Part shown: one piece after another, positions 52,101 through 60,726 of the stretch
Numbering within the stretch: position 1 is the first letter of the stretch
Layout of the letters: every line of letters starts with the position of its first letter
Origin: Chryseobacterium vrystaatense
GTDB taxonomy: Bacteria; Bacteroidota; Bacteroidia; Flavobacteriales; Weeksellaceae
Assembly (NCBI RefSeq): GCF_000737765.1
Contig: NZ_JPRI01000007.1
Location: forward strand, 1-64,000
Direction: 5' to 3'
Length of the DNA stretch: 64,000 nucleotides
Position numbers and translations under genes: made by a program
Notes under the pieces: generated by a model
Told to the model about the DNA's origin: nothing
Databases searched by the model: none
What the model saw: the letters and a program-made list of their open reading frames with translations, nothing else

Positions 52101-55071
52101 AGGAGTTCTGGAATATACCACAGACATCCCAAAAGACAAAAGTGTATCAGCTCTGAATATCCAGTTTCAGATTGCAGCGTTCAACGATGTGCAGACCCAA
52201 GCTGTTACTTTAAAAATAAAAGATACCAATCAGCCTCTTAAAATTGAGACGGTAACTTTCAGAGATAAGTTGGAACCCAACTCAAAAGAAAAATGGACGG
52301 TAAAAGTTTCAGGAAACGATAAAGAAAAAGTGAATGCTGAAGTACTGGCCAATATGTACGATATGTCATTGGATCAGTTTGCTGTTAACACTTTCAGCTG
52401 GCAGAATTTATATACGCCTTATTCTATTGTGACATCTTATGATATCAGACAAAATCTGCTTCAACAATACTATCAGAAAAGGCTGAAATATTACAATGGA
52501 AAATATGTAGATATTCCAAATTTCAACTGGTTTGATGGTGATATATATCAAATGAGTAATGCAATTTACAGCGCTAATGCGATGGTTGACGAAGTGAAAA
52601 GTCCAGCTTACGCTCCGGCTCCTCCCAATGCACCTGTTGCAGCGCAGGCTAAGATGGCCAGAAAGACGGAAATGGCTGTAGGAGCTGCCGAAGCTAAGGC
52701 TGATGTTGCAGGATCTTTGAATGAAATAGCAGTTGAAAAAGAAGACCTGGAAAAAGTTCCCGTACGTCAGAATCTAAACGAAACAGCATTCTTCTATCCT
52801 GATCTGAAAACCGATGCAGAAGGAAATGTAAGCTTTGAATTCACTTCTCCGGAAGCATTGACCAAGTGGAAACTGATGTTCCTGGCTCATACAAAAGATG
52901 CGAGAGCTGCCGTATTGGAAAAACAGGTAGTAACTCAGAAAGAGTTTTCTGTGACGCCAAATTATCCAAGATTCTTAAGAGAAGGAGACGAACTGAATCT
53001 TCAGTCGAAACTTTCCAATCTTACCGATAAAAAATTAAGCGGTTCCGCAGAACTGCAGATTCTGGATGCCTTTACGAATGAAAATATTTCTTCCAAATTC
53101 GGGATCAATGCAGGAACACAGAATTTTAATTTAAATGAAAAAGGAAACAGCGCATTAACATGGAAACTGAAAGTTCCGAATAATGTGTCTTCCATTATAT
53201 TAAAAGTCGTAGCAAAAGCAGGAGCGTATTCAGATGGAGAACAGCAGACAGTTGCCGTACTTCCGAACAGAATGCTCGTAACTGATGCTGTACCTGTGTT
53301 TGTAAAAGAAGGTGAAACGAAAACTTTTGTTTTAGATAATCTTAAAAATACAACTTCAACGACGATCACCAATGTTTCCAACACGCTGGAGTTGACAACA
53401 AATCCGATATGGGAAATTATGTTTGCATTACCAAGCCTGAAAAATGATCAGAACAGCTCTGCTGATGTGGTCTTCAATAGATGGTTTGCAGATGTACTGG
53501 CTTCTGAAATTTTTAAGGCCAATCCGAAAATGAAAACTGTCTTTGAAGAATATCAGAGTAAAGGATTGCTGAAATCAAACCTTGAAAAGAATCAGGAACT
53601 GAAACAGCTTCTATTGGAAGAAACCCCTTGGGTATTGGAAAGTAAAAATGAGGAAGAGCAAATGCAGAAACTGGCCCTGCTATTTGATACCAATACGATG
53701 AGGAATTCGATTAATCAGGATTGGGACGATCTTAAGAAACTGCAGAATCCAGACGGAGGCTTCTCATGGTATTCGGGATATCCAAGTTCTTACGGGACAT
53801 CTCTGTATATCCTTAAAAACCTGGGGAAAATCAATACATGGCTGAAAGATAATGCGAAAGATTATCAGGGTTCCGGACAGCAGGAAATGATCAGTCAACT
53901 GGTTCAGTATATAGATAATGAAATCAGTAAATACTGGGATGTGAAGGAAAATAATATCTGGAACAACTGGACCATGGATTATCTTGATACCAGAAACTAT
54001 TGGGAAAAACAGTATCCTTTAAAAGGAAAAGGAGCTTCATTGAAAACATTGGTAAAACAAAAAGCAAAAACGGCAAAAATTACAGATTTCACTTTCTTCG
54101 GACTTCACCGTGCTGCGTTGCTGATGAATGATTACGGATTAAAAGATGTTTCCGATAAATTAATGAACTACCTGAAAGAAACATCTGCCGATACAAAAAC
54201 TCAGGGTGTTTACTGGAAACAGAATCTTAATGACTGGGGATGGTTTGGATCTAAAGTTGTGAATCAGGCGGGTGCTTTGGAAGCCTTCAACAAACTGAAA
54301 TCTAATGATCAGAAGTTCATTGAAGATATGAAAATCTGGCTTATCACGCAGAAGGAAGTTAACTCATGGGGAAGTTCAAGAGGAACTTCGGAAGTGATCT
54401 TTACGATCCTAAATTCAGGAAAATCATGGACAAGTGCTGAAAGCGATAAAGCTACCATCGTTTGGGGCGGAAAAGAATTAGCTCCGCAAACACAGGCTAC
54501 AGGTTATGTGAAATCAACCGTGAAAACGGATGCAGTAGACAAAAACTTAGGAACTGTGACCGTTACCAAGCCAGGTCCGGGAATTGTACAGGGTGGATTG
54601 TTCTGGCAGTATTATGAAGATCTGGATAAAATAAAATCTTCTGAAAACTATATCTCCATTACCAAAGAGCTTTACAAAAAAGTAAAAACGGTAAATGGTG
54701 AAGAACTTCAGAAAATTTCAGCGGATACGCCTTTAAAAGTAGGGGATAAAGTGACCGTAAGAATGATTCTGAATACAGACCGAGCAATGGAGTTTATTCA
54801 TATTAAAGATATGCGTGCAGCTGGTTTTGAACCTGCTGATACATTGTCCGGTTACCAGTGGAAGAACAGCTTAGGCTATTATCAGTCTACCAAAGATGCT
54901 TCCACGAATTTCTATATTCAGTACATGCCGAAAGGAAAATATGTGTTTGAATATGATCTGATCTCCAATGCAGCCGGTAAGTTCTCCAATGGGATCACAA
55001 CGATGCAGAATTACTATGCACCGCAGATGAATGCTCATACAAAAGGTACGAATGTTCAGATTTTGGAATGA
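49198..55071 (+). CDS. Alpha-2-macroglobulin family protein, tandem paralogue with Ala/Pro-rich bait region
   Basis: A 1,957-residue exported protein (signal 1-22, ...M-H-A-Q), closely similar to its upstream neighbour over most of its length. Shared features are MG2 with I-Y-R-P-G-Q-T-V-Y-F-K near 558, the A2M domain from ~1188 with L-N-E-T-A-F-F-Y-P, and a C-terminal part ending in F-E-Y-D-L and N-Y-Y-A-P-Q-M-N-A. At the bait position (about 1135-1175) it has an Ala/Pro/Lys-rich stretch where the other copy has a calcium-binding insert. No thioester is visible. It starts six bases after the first copy and is followed by ecotin in the same direction. Confidence 0.85.
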   Translation: MKNVKLIVIFLCFGFFAQMHAQKYYDDQWKKVTENSAKGAYKSNLPIILDIQNHAMKENNAIQLIRSLKAEFSVVNLTVDDDRNDAASKFFTKLKDADKQLKGEEKLVYTILLNGFFMDYYNQNSWEIESRTNINSQDLSQIETWSKLDFKNYLKKSYQELDQQKQDMKKVSLAKYKNIFTENKDIAYFPTLFEWYSMKKISFLSENNLFTKDELTVNRTQITAAFDELIAQNSGNPKLYFMKEKLTENCNYSQCKDKLEQLQNLLKSDAEGDFKVIIMEDIMNELIAKKKEKEALAIADQAKKQYPKSPFIENIKSKENQITNPLLTIKYEQQTQNNLPIHFVADHKNVAEFSLNIYEVKEDFTTLMQYVQNSYNNTFGKVKKTLVRKETFQPGDSKDYQVHKTSLEIKPLPSGVYVVEYAVAGSELKDNNSRQNFYFLVSGNRVIYQTKTDRNQLSNTLKLVNSENGKPAANESLTFYEFVANKTLNKIDGKTDANGVFKFPSTDSKEYYRTFLIRQPKTNDFQIMQVYGNNGNAEDYNPNNQTRTLAQIFTDRAIYRPGQTVYFKVINTKIDKETEAVTSGLKQKITLLDANSQEVSSQNFSTNEFGSYHGSFILPKGQLNGVFYLRTDEGTQGYKDIRVEEYKRPKFEVTFDPVKEEYKYGQTIELKGKAMMFSGVALSNTTVNYEIKKHNIRWRYFWWYPRGNDNENSILGEAKTNEKGEFVIRLDLKKDEKLEGIQIDNYEINASVTDINGETQSANTQLKVASVSHYIKADGIKNTFSDENVKLKVETLNYNEQDLKKSYNVKLSKLNSPNRIFRDNFSQDVQNLPKYSKEEFISKFPHDLFNKEDETKNWKAEKLISDKLQQSGAELDLGKLEAGDYQLELYNMEGKDTIKSSQNFSIWDKGSLKPSQKTFLTVIEPKNEFSRGEKAKVYVYSAVPDAVVNVFVQDGSGKTVSEVHQLKKGVLEYTTDIPKDKSVSALNIQFQIAAFNDVQTQAVTLKIKDTNQPLKIETVTFRDKLEPNSKEKWTVKVSGNDKEKVNAEVLANMYDMSLDQFAVNTFSWQNLYTPYSIVTSYDIRQNLLQQYYQKRLKYYNGKYVDIPNFNWFDGDIYQMSNAIYSANAMVDEVKSPAYAPAPPNAPVAAQAKMARKTEMAVGAAEAKADVAGSLNEIAVEKEDLEKVPVRQNLNETAFFYPDLKTDAEGNVSFEFTSPEALTKWKLMFLAHTKDARAAVLEKQVVTQKEFSVTPNYPRFLREGDELNLQSKLSNLTDKKLSGSAELQILDAFTNENISSKFGINAGTQNFNLNEKGNSALTWKLKVPNNVSSIILKVVAKAGAYSDGEQQTVAVLPNRMLVTDAVPVFVKEGETKTFVLDNLKNTTSTTITNVSNTLELTTNPIWEIMFALPSLKNDQNSSADVVFNRWFADVLASEIFKANPKMKTVFEEYQSKGLLKSNLEKNQELKQLLLEETPWVLESKNEEEQMQKLALLFDTNTMRNSINQDWDDLKKLQNPDGGFSWYSGYPSSYGTSLYILKNLGKINTWLKDNAKDYQGSGQQEMISQLVQYIDNEISKYWDVKENNIWNNWTMDYLDTRNYWEKQYPLKGKGASLKTLVKQKAKTAKITDFTFFGLHRAALLMNDYGLKDVSDKLMNYLKETSADTKTQGVYWKQNLNDWGWFGSKVVNQAGALEAFNKLKSNDQKFIEDMKIWLITQKEVNSWGSSRGTSEVIFTILNSGKSWTSAESDKATIVWGGKELAPQTQATGYVKSTVKTDAVDKNLGTVTVTKPGPGIVQGGLFWQYYEDLDKIKSSENYISITKELYKKVKTVNGEELQKISADTPLKVGDKVTVRMILNTDRAMEFIHIKDMRAAGFEPADTLSGYQWKNSLGYYQSTKDASTNFYIQYMPKGKYVFEYDLISNAAGKFSNGITTMQNYYAPQMNAHTKGTNVQILE

Positions 55072-55116
55072 TTTTTGGCTATAGGGAACTAGTAAAAATT
55101 TTAAAACAAAAATAAG

Positions 55117-55605
55117 ATGAGATTTTCAAAAACTTTAATGACGGGACTGATTATGTTTGCAGGTGTAAATGCTTTCGCACAAAAGAAAGCAGAAAAGTTT
55201 GAGAAGCTGGAAATTGAAATGTTCCCAAAAGCTAAAGAAGGATTTAAGCAGGTATATATTCAGCTGCCTGTTGCAAAAAATGAAAACGATCTGAAAGTAG
55301 AGTTTTTTGTAGGAGCTGAGAAAATGCTGGACTGTAACAATTACTTTTTAATGGGGAATGTAAAGACTCAGGACCTTCAGGGATGGGGCTACAACTATTA
55401 CGAAGTAGAATCAAACGGTGAAGCAGCAGGAACCTTAATGGGGTGCCGCGATCAGAAGAAAACAAAGAAGTTTGTGACTCTTCAGCCGGAGATTGTAAGA
55501 TACAACAGTAAGCTTCCTTTGGTATTTTATGTACCGAAAGATCTTGAAGTGCGTTACAGAGTATTGCGTGCCGATGCTAAAATGAAATCAGCAGTTCAGA
55601 GATAA
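55117..55605 (+). CDS. eco: Ecotin-family serine protease inhibitor
   Basis: A 162-residue protein with a signal peptide (1-21). It shows ecotin landmarks: I-Q-L-P-V, the D-C73-N strand, L-Q-G-W-G-Y-N-Y-Y near 87-95, the reactive loop G-T-L107-M-G-C110, K-K-F-V-T-L, R-Y-N-S-K-L-P-L-V-F-Y and R-Y-R-V-L. C73 and C110 form the loop-anchoring disulfide. By alignment with E. coli ecotin (S-T-M-M-A-C) the P1 residue is Leu107, not Met, which still suits chymotrypsin- and elastase-like proteases. Ecotin is a dimeric periplasmic inhibitor. Placement right after two A2M genes makes a coherent protease-defence locus. Confidence 0.9.
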   Translation: MRFSKTLMTGLIMFAGVNAFAQKKAEKFEKLEIEMFPKAKEGFKQVYIQLPVAKNENDLKVEFFVGAEKMLDCNNYFLMGNVKTQDLQGWGYNYYEVESNGEAAGTLMGCRDQKKTKKFVTLQPEIVRYNSKLPLVFYVPKDLEVRYRVLRADAKMKSAVQR

Positions 55606-55627
55606 TCTGAATAATCTTTAAATATCA

Positions 55628-55658
55628 AACTCCTCACATTTTGTGGGGAGTTTTTTGT
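55628..55658 (+). terminator. Terminator after ecotin; rest of gap without gene
   Basis: AACTCCTCACA at 55628-55638 pairs with TGTGGGGAGTT at 55642-55652 (one G-T), then a T run. The following 300 bases up to 55,960 are AT-rich and hold nothing else that I recognise. Confidence 0.88.
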
Positions 55659-55960
55659 TTGTAAAAGTGATCTGTTCAGTGAAATCTCTGGTCTCTGCTA
55701 AATCCTTTAGACTCACTAGTCATGAATTTGGCATAATGTATTTGTTTTTTACAAACTACAGGAAACAGAATGATATTCGAAAACTCCCATGAACAAAAGA
55801 TAATTTAAGTTTTTTTTAAATTAAAACGCAACTCAAATCAACCTTAAACGGATCTCCTATCCCCATCACCAATAGAGGGTTAAAGCTAAACGCTTTTTAA
55901 ACTTACTTTAAATTCACCGTATTGATGAATTATCTTCGTGGTTTTAACAGATTTTTGCAT

Positions 55961-55968
55961 TATATTTG
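55961..55968 (+). promoter_or_regulatory. -7 box TATATTTG for the export operon
   Basis: A perfect TAnnTTTG box ending 15 bases before the TolC-family gene start at 55984. Confidence 0.65.
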
Positions 55969-55983
55969 TTATAAACATAAACC

Positions 55984-57393
55984 ATGAAAAACAATTTATT
56001 GATTTTTACGTTTAGTTTTTTGACTTTCCCTGCTTTTTGCTGGGCCCAGTCTGCGCCGGACTTTAAAGAACTTTTAGACAGTGCCATGGTCCGTGATTCC
56101 GATCTCAAAATGCAGATTACCCAGAACAAACTCACAGATCTTGACGGACACAAACTGAAAGATATCTTTCTTCCCACCCTGGAAGTAAGCGGACAGGTCG
56201 GATATCTAAACGCCACAGCAAGGCTTACATCACCGGAAATTAATCTCGCTCCTTTTATTAATATTCCCGAGGGAAGTTTTAACAATAATCTCAATGTTTC
56301 CGGATTCTCAGGAATTGCTAAAGCAGATGCCAAAATGCTTCTCTATTCAGGTGGAAAAGTGAAGTACCTGAAGAAAGCCATTGAAGAAAAGAAAATTTCC
56401 GAAGATATTCTTCTCGAAAAAACAAAAGATGATGTGGTTGCTAATATCTCAAAGGCATATGACCAGCTGGCTCTGATCCATCAGTCTAAGAATGTTTTGG
56501 ATGAAAGTAAAAAAAGACTGGACATCAACCGTAAAACAGCAGATAAAGCTTTAGGCTATGGGCTTATTACTCCCTATGATCATAAGAAAATAGAACTGGC
56601 ACAGGCCACACTTGATGCTAAAATGGTTGAATATGAAGGAAAAAAAGAACTCCTTCTTACCCAGCTGTATATCCTGACAGGAATCAGTAAAGAACGTTTA
56701 AGAATGATTGATCCTGTACTTTCGCCTGTAGAGCTTTTATCTTCAGAAAAAGGAATTGAGCAAAGAGCTGAGGTACGCGCTCTGGAACACGGTATCAGTG
56801 CTGCCGATTATAAAATAAAAGCAGAAAGAACATGGATGATCCCTAAAGTACAGCTGATGGCATCCGCTTATTATATCGGTCTTTATGGAAGCCGTATCAA
56901 AACCTCAGAAAATGTAATTCCTGCCGTTCCGGCCTTAGGATACGAAGGTGCTAAACTCGACTGGAGGCCTACCAATATCAATATCCTTCCTTTGTTTACA
57001 GCCGGTGTAGGTTTTAAATGGGAAATCTTTGACGGCAGAGAAGGAAAACACGCCGAAGAAACCGCTAAAGTAGGAAAAGAGGTGCTTCAGAATAAAAAAG
57101 AAGATGCTCTGAAAAAATTAACCCTGAATCTGGCGAATAACCAAACCAACTATGACATTGCAAGCGCACAGATTACTTTAAAGGCAAAGGAAAAAGAACT
57201 GGCGAAAAATGCATTGATTCAGGCTGAAAAAGAATTCAGATACGGAATGAGCAAATCTTCACAGCTCATCGATGCTGAAAATGATCTCGAACTTGTAGAG
57301 CTCGAGTATCAGAATGCTCTTTTTAATCAGAGAAGAGCAGGAATAGAACTGATGAGATCAACTCAGGAACTTGATATTACCAAACTTTATTAA
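55984..57393 (+). CDS. TolC-family outer membrane efflux protein
   Basis: A 469-residue protein with a signal peptide (1-21, ...C-W-A-Q) and the two OEP repeats of TolC proteins. Each repeat has a long Lys/Glu-rich helical hairpin (about 120-240 and 350-465) separated by beta-rich membrane parts, with an E-L-D-I-like C-terminal helix end. It forms the trimeric outer-membrane tunnel. It is the first gene of a three-gene export operon with an HlyD-type adaptor and an ABC-2 permease. Confidence 0.88.
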   Translation: MKNNLLIFTFSFLTFPAFCWAQSAPDFKELLDSAMVRDSDLKMQITQNKLTDLDGHKLKDIFLPTLEVSGQVGYLNATARLTSPEINLAPFINIPEGSFNNNLNVSGFSGIAKADAKMLLYSGGKVKYLKKAIEEKKISEDILLEKTKDDVVANISKAYDQLALIHQSKNVLDESKKRLDINRKTADKALGYGLITPYDHKKIELAQATLDAKMVEYEGKKELLLTQLYILTGISKERLRMIDPVLSPVELLSSEKGIEQRAEVRALEHGISAADYKIKAERTWMIPKVQLMASAYYIGLYGSRIKTSENVIPAVPALGYEGAKLDWRPTNINILPLFTAGVGFKWEIFDGREGKHAEETAKVGKEVLQNKKEDALKKLTLNLANNQTNYDIASAQITLKAKEKELAKNALIQAEKEFRYGMSKSSQLIDAENDLELVELEYQNALFNQRRAGIELMRSTQELDITKLY

Positions 57394-57408
57394 TCCCTTA
57401 CCATTAAA

Positions 57409-58368
57409 ATGATGCATAAAAATATATTCATACTCCTTGCTGCTCTTTTTCTAGTAGGGAGCTGCGGCGAAAAAAAAGAAAACCTTAATGATTCCGAAGG
57501 CAAGACCAAAAAAGATGTGATCTCGTTTGCACCAAAGGTTACCGGAAGAATCTTAAAAATATACGTAACCGAAGGTCAGACTGTAAAGAAAGGTGATACG
57601 CTGGCTCTGCTTGACGTACCTGAGGTGTCGGCAAAGATTGCTCAGGCTCAGGGGGCGGTAAGTGCTGCAACCGCTCAGGAGCAGATGGCCAAAAACGGAG
57701 CTACAGCAGATCAGATGAGACAGCTGCAGGCAAAATACAAAGGTTTGAAAGAGCAGTATGATTTTGCTCAGAAATCTTATAGAAGAGCCAATAATATGTA
57801 CCGTGACAGTCTCATGTCGCCTCAGGCACACGATGAGGTCTATGCAAAACTTCAGGGGGCAAAAGCACAATACGATGCTGTTGTTGCCGAGCTGGATGAT
57901 GTACAGCGGGGGACCCGCGTGGAAAAAGTTGAAATGGCAGCAGGTCAGGCTTCTCAGGCAAAAGGGGCATTGCAGGAGGCCAATGTAGCCTATTCCGAAA
58001 GATACATTATCGCAACCAATGACATGGAAATAGAAACCATCAGCCTGAATACAGGGGAACTGGCTACGGCCGGGTTTGCCTTATTTAACGGATATATTCC
58101 CGAAAGTACTTTTTTCAGATTTACAGTTCCTGAAAGTGCCATTTCAAAATATAAAAAAGGGCAGGAGGTCAATATGCAGGTGGTTTATAATAAAGAGAAT
58201 CTGGCAGGAAAGATTGTCTACATCAAACAGCTGACAAGGTACGCGGACATTACAACTGCTTATCCTGATTATCAGCTGCAGGATGCGGTTTACGAGATTA
58301 AAGTGAAACCGACAGACATGAATAAGGCCAAAAGTATATTGGTGAATGCTAACGTTATCCTGAAATAA
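57409..58368 (+). CDS. HlyD-family membrane fusion lipoprotein
   Basis: A 319-residue adaptor. An N-terminal lipobox, L-V-G-S-C19, anchors it in a membrane. A lipoyl/biotinyl half-motif follows (G-R-I-L-K-I-Y-V-T-E-G-Q-T-V-K-K-G-D-T-L near 45-64), then a helical hairpin (about 75-205). The second lipoyl half and beta barrel complete the fold, with K-K-G-Q-E-V near 250. It links the TolC tunnel to the inner-membrane permease. It starts 15 bases after the TolC gene and two bases before the permease gene. Confidence 0.87.
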   Translation: MMHKNIFILLAALFLVGSCGEKKENLNDSEGKTKKDVISFAPKVTGRILKIYVTEGQTVKKGDTLALLDVPEVSAKIAQAQGAVSAATAQEQMAKNGATADQMRQLQAKYKGLKEQYDFAQKSYRRANNMYRDSLMSPQAHDEVYAKLQGAKAQYDAVVAELDDVQRGTRVEKVEMAAGQASQAKGALQEANVAYSERYIIATNDMEIETISLNTGELATAGFALFNGYIPESTFFRFTVPESAISKYKKGQEVNMQVVYNKENLAGKIVYIKQLTRYADITTAYPDYQLQDAVYEIKVKPTDMNKAKSILVNANVILK

Positions 58369-58370
58369 TT

Positions 58371-59564
58371 ATGAAAGAATTTTTCCGGCTTTTAAAACGA
58401 GAATTCAAACTTTTTATAGGCAATTCTACCCTGAGGACCGTGTTTTTTCTGGCCCCGGTATTCTATGCTACCCTGTTGGGTTTCGTTTACAAAAGCGGAA
58501 AAGTGGAAAATACACCCGTTCTGGTGATCGACCGGGACAATACTCCTTTATCAAGCCAGCTTACGGATATGCTGGATGACAATAAAAGCATCAGTATCAT
58601 AAAATATGCACAGGAACCTTTAAGCATCAAGGATGAGGTAATCAGGCATGAAGCAGCAGCGGTCGTTATTATTCCATCAAGGTTTGAAGCCGATATGCTG
58701 CAAAAAAAATACCCGGAACTGAATGTATATGTCAATACAGGAAATGTTCTTACCGCCAATTTTGCCTCCAAAGCATTACAGCTTACCATAGGAACGTTCT
58801 CGGCAGGAGCATCTATTAAAGCCTTGCAGAAAGCAGGAATGCCGGCGACAAAAGCTGCTACACAATATGAGCCGTTCAAAGCTAATTATATCACTCTTTT
58901 CAACACCACGGGAAACTACCTGATCTTCATGTGGCCGGCCATGCTGGCCGTGGTCCTTCAGCAGGTTATTCTTCTGGCAATGGCCGTTAGTTTTGCCGCT
59001 GAATTTGAAAGAGGATCTTTCGTAAAAGAATACATAAAAATGAAAAGATGGGCTTTTCCAAGCATGCTGATCAAGGTCATCCCGATTTGGATATTCTCTA
59101 TTCTTATTGTTGGAGTCTATTACTTTATGCATATGATATTCAGGGTTCCGATGCCGGAAGGAATACTCAATTTTATTTTGCTGACCGCAGTATTTGTAGG
59201 CTCCGCTTCGTTTTTAGGGGTATTCATCAGTATATTAATTCCTGATGCATTAAAAGCAACTCAAATCCTGATGGTTATAGCTTCCCCGGCATTTATCATC
59301 AGCGGATTCACATGGCCGTTGAGTGCAATGCCTGCTTTTGTACAGTTCATTGCCAACATTATTCCTCTGACGCCTTTCCTTCAGGCCTTTAAAATCTTAT
59401 TGATACAAAAAGGTTCTGTAGAACTCACGTATCCATATCTGAAACATCTGAGCATCCTACTGGTCGTTTATGCGATTATTGGCTGGATAGCCTTAAAGAT
59501 CAAACTTTGGTTTATTTTTAAAAAGTCTACCCCGGAGCAGGTTGAAAATGTATCAGAGTTGTAA
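58371..59564 (+). CDS. ABC-2 type transporter permease
   Basis: A 397-residue membrane protein with the ABC-2 export permease layout. There is one N-terminal membrane helix (about 20-40), a periplasmic domain to ~180, then five helices, including the conserved F-I-I-S-G-F-T-W-P-x-S-A-M-P segment near 306-319. This resembles YhhJ/DrrB-type permeases. No ATP-binding subunit gene is adjacent, so an ATPase from elsewhere, or a missing partner, must be assumed. Confidence 0.85.
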   Translation: MKEFFRLLKREFKLFIGNSTLRTVFFLAPVFYATLLGFVYKSGKVENTPVLVIDRDNTPLSSQLTDMLDDNKSISIIKYAQEPLSIKDEVIRHEAAAVVIIPSRFEADMLQKKYPELNVYVNTGNVLTANFASKALQLTIGTFSAGASIKALQKAGMPATKAATQYEPFKANYITLFNTTGNYLIFMWPAMLAVVLQQVILLAMAVSFAAEFERGSFVKEYIKMKRWAFPSMLIKVIPIWIFSILIVGVYYFMHMIFRVPMPEGILNFILLTAVFVGSASFLGVFISILIPDALKATQILMVIASPAFIISGFTWPLSAMPAFVQFIANIIPLTPFLQAFKILLIQKGSVELTYPYLKHLSILLVVYAIIGWIALKIKLWFIFKKSTPEQVENVSEL

Positions 59565-59758
59565 AGTTTAGAGGTTGAGTATGGAAGAGTTTTAGATTCT
59601 TAGGATTTAAGATTTACATAGGTAATTTGCCTGGTAACTAATACCTCGTACCTTTAAATTGACGCCTTCCTGTCTAATAACCTGCACCCCGAAATCCACA
59701 CCCGAAAATACGTCACCGTTTTTTTCATCACTCTGTAAAAATCAAAAGAAAAAACTGA

Positions 59759-59766
59759 TATATTTG
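59759..59766 (+). promoter_or_regulatory. -7 box TATATTTG for the 59789 gene cluster
   Basis: A perfect TAnnTTTG box, 22 bases before the start at 59789; it may drive the run of small genes to 62064, which have short gaps. Confidence 0.6.
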
Positions 59767-59788
59767 CTTTCAGATAATTAGAAAGAAT

Positions 59789-60244
59789 ATGGAAAATGTA
59801 TTTGATGCAAAAGATGCTCAAAACTATATTGATAGGATCAACAACCTGGTAGAGGATACTCACGGTTTATGGGGGAAAATGACGGTTGATCAGATGCTTG
59901 CGCACTGCAGTATTTCCTATGAAATGGTATATGAACCTGAGAAGCATAAAAAGCCGGGGTCTATTGCAAAATTTATTTTGAAAACATTTGTCAAGCCAAA
60001 AGTAGTCGGAGAAAAAGCATATCCAAGAGATTCTCCTACAGCTCCTCAGTTTTTAATTACCGGAAGAAAAAACTTTGAAGAAGAAAAGAGAAGACTGATT
60101 GGTTTTATTCAAAAGACACAGCAGCTTGGTCCTGAGGCTTTTGATGATAAAGAGTCATTTTCTTTTGGGAAACTAAAATCTCATGAGTGGAATAATATGT
60201 TTGCCAAACACCTGAATCACCATCTTTCCCAATTTGGAGTATAA
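59789..60244 (+). CDS. DUF1569 (DinB-like) protein
   Basis: A 151-residue protein. It matches DUF1569: W-G-K-M-T-V-D-Q-M-L-A-H-C near residue 28-40 with the metal-binding-type His, a central basic segment, and a final H-L-x-H-H-L-S-Q-F block providing further His residues. The family belongs to the DinB/YfiT four-helix fold; the reaction is unknown, possibly thiol-dependent. Confidence 0.75.
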   Translation: MENVFDAKDAQNYIDRINNLVEDTHGLWGKMTVDQMLAHCSISYEMVYEPEKHKKPGSIAKFILKTFVKPKVVGEKAYPRDSPTAPQFLITGRKNFEEEKRRLIGFIQKTQQLGPEAFDDKESFSFGKLKSHEWNNMFAKHLNHHLSQFGV

Positions 60245-60253
60245 AATCACAAT

Positions 60254-60724
60254 ATGAAAAAACTTTTATGGATCCTCATTCTTGCCTGCAATTTTGCATG
60301 GGGGCAGATGCCTGATATTTCAAATGTCTGGCTGAACAATAGTAAACCATATACCGGTACCATAGGCGACCGTGGGCAGGAACTCAAACTGAAGGTCAAT
60401 ATTTCCGAACAGAATAAAAAGAATGACCAGGAATATTTTATTTCCGGGTATTCTCTTGTGGATGATAACTATGCCAAATACGAAGGCAAAGTCACCATTA
60501 CCAAATATAGAGATACCAAAAGAAAAGGTATAGTCTTCGGAGAATATGAGCTTGCAGAAGAGCCTAAAGGAAAACATTCCGGTATTTTTAAAGGTAAATT
60601 TATTTATACCTTCAAGTGGAATAAGAAAACTGAAAAAATAGAAGGACAGTATATAGAATTTATTGGAGACTGGAAAAGTTATGACGGAACACTGGACTTT
60701 AAAACCCGTTTAAAAAACCAATAA
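60254..60724 (+). CDS. Hypothetical secreted protein
   Basis: A 156-residue protein with a signal peptide (1-17, ...A-W-G-Q). The body is a soluble beta-rich domain with many Lys and Tyr, ending in a D-F-K-T-R strand. No family recognised. It lies nine bases after the DUF1569 gene and two bases before a small membrane protein gene, so it is co-transcribed. Confidence 0.65.
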   Translation: MKKLLWILILACNFAWGQMPDISNVWLNNSKPYTGTIGDRGQELKLKVNISEQNKKNDQEYFISGYSLVDDNYAKYEGKVTITKYRDTKRKGIVFGEYELAEEPKGKHSGIFKGKFIYTFKWNKKTEKIEGQYIEFIGDWKSYDGTLDFKTRLKNQ

Positions 60725-60726
60725 GC

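Noticed and set aside
59654..59863. Minus-strand 69-codon frame in the gap before the DUF1569 gene
   Set aside because: It overlaps the DUF1569 start and its promoter and has no recognisable features; the 224-base gap otherwise shows only the promoter.
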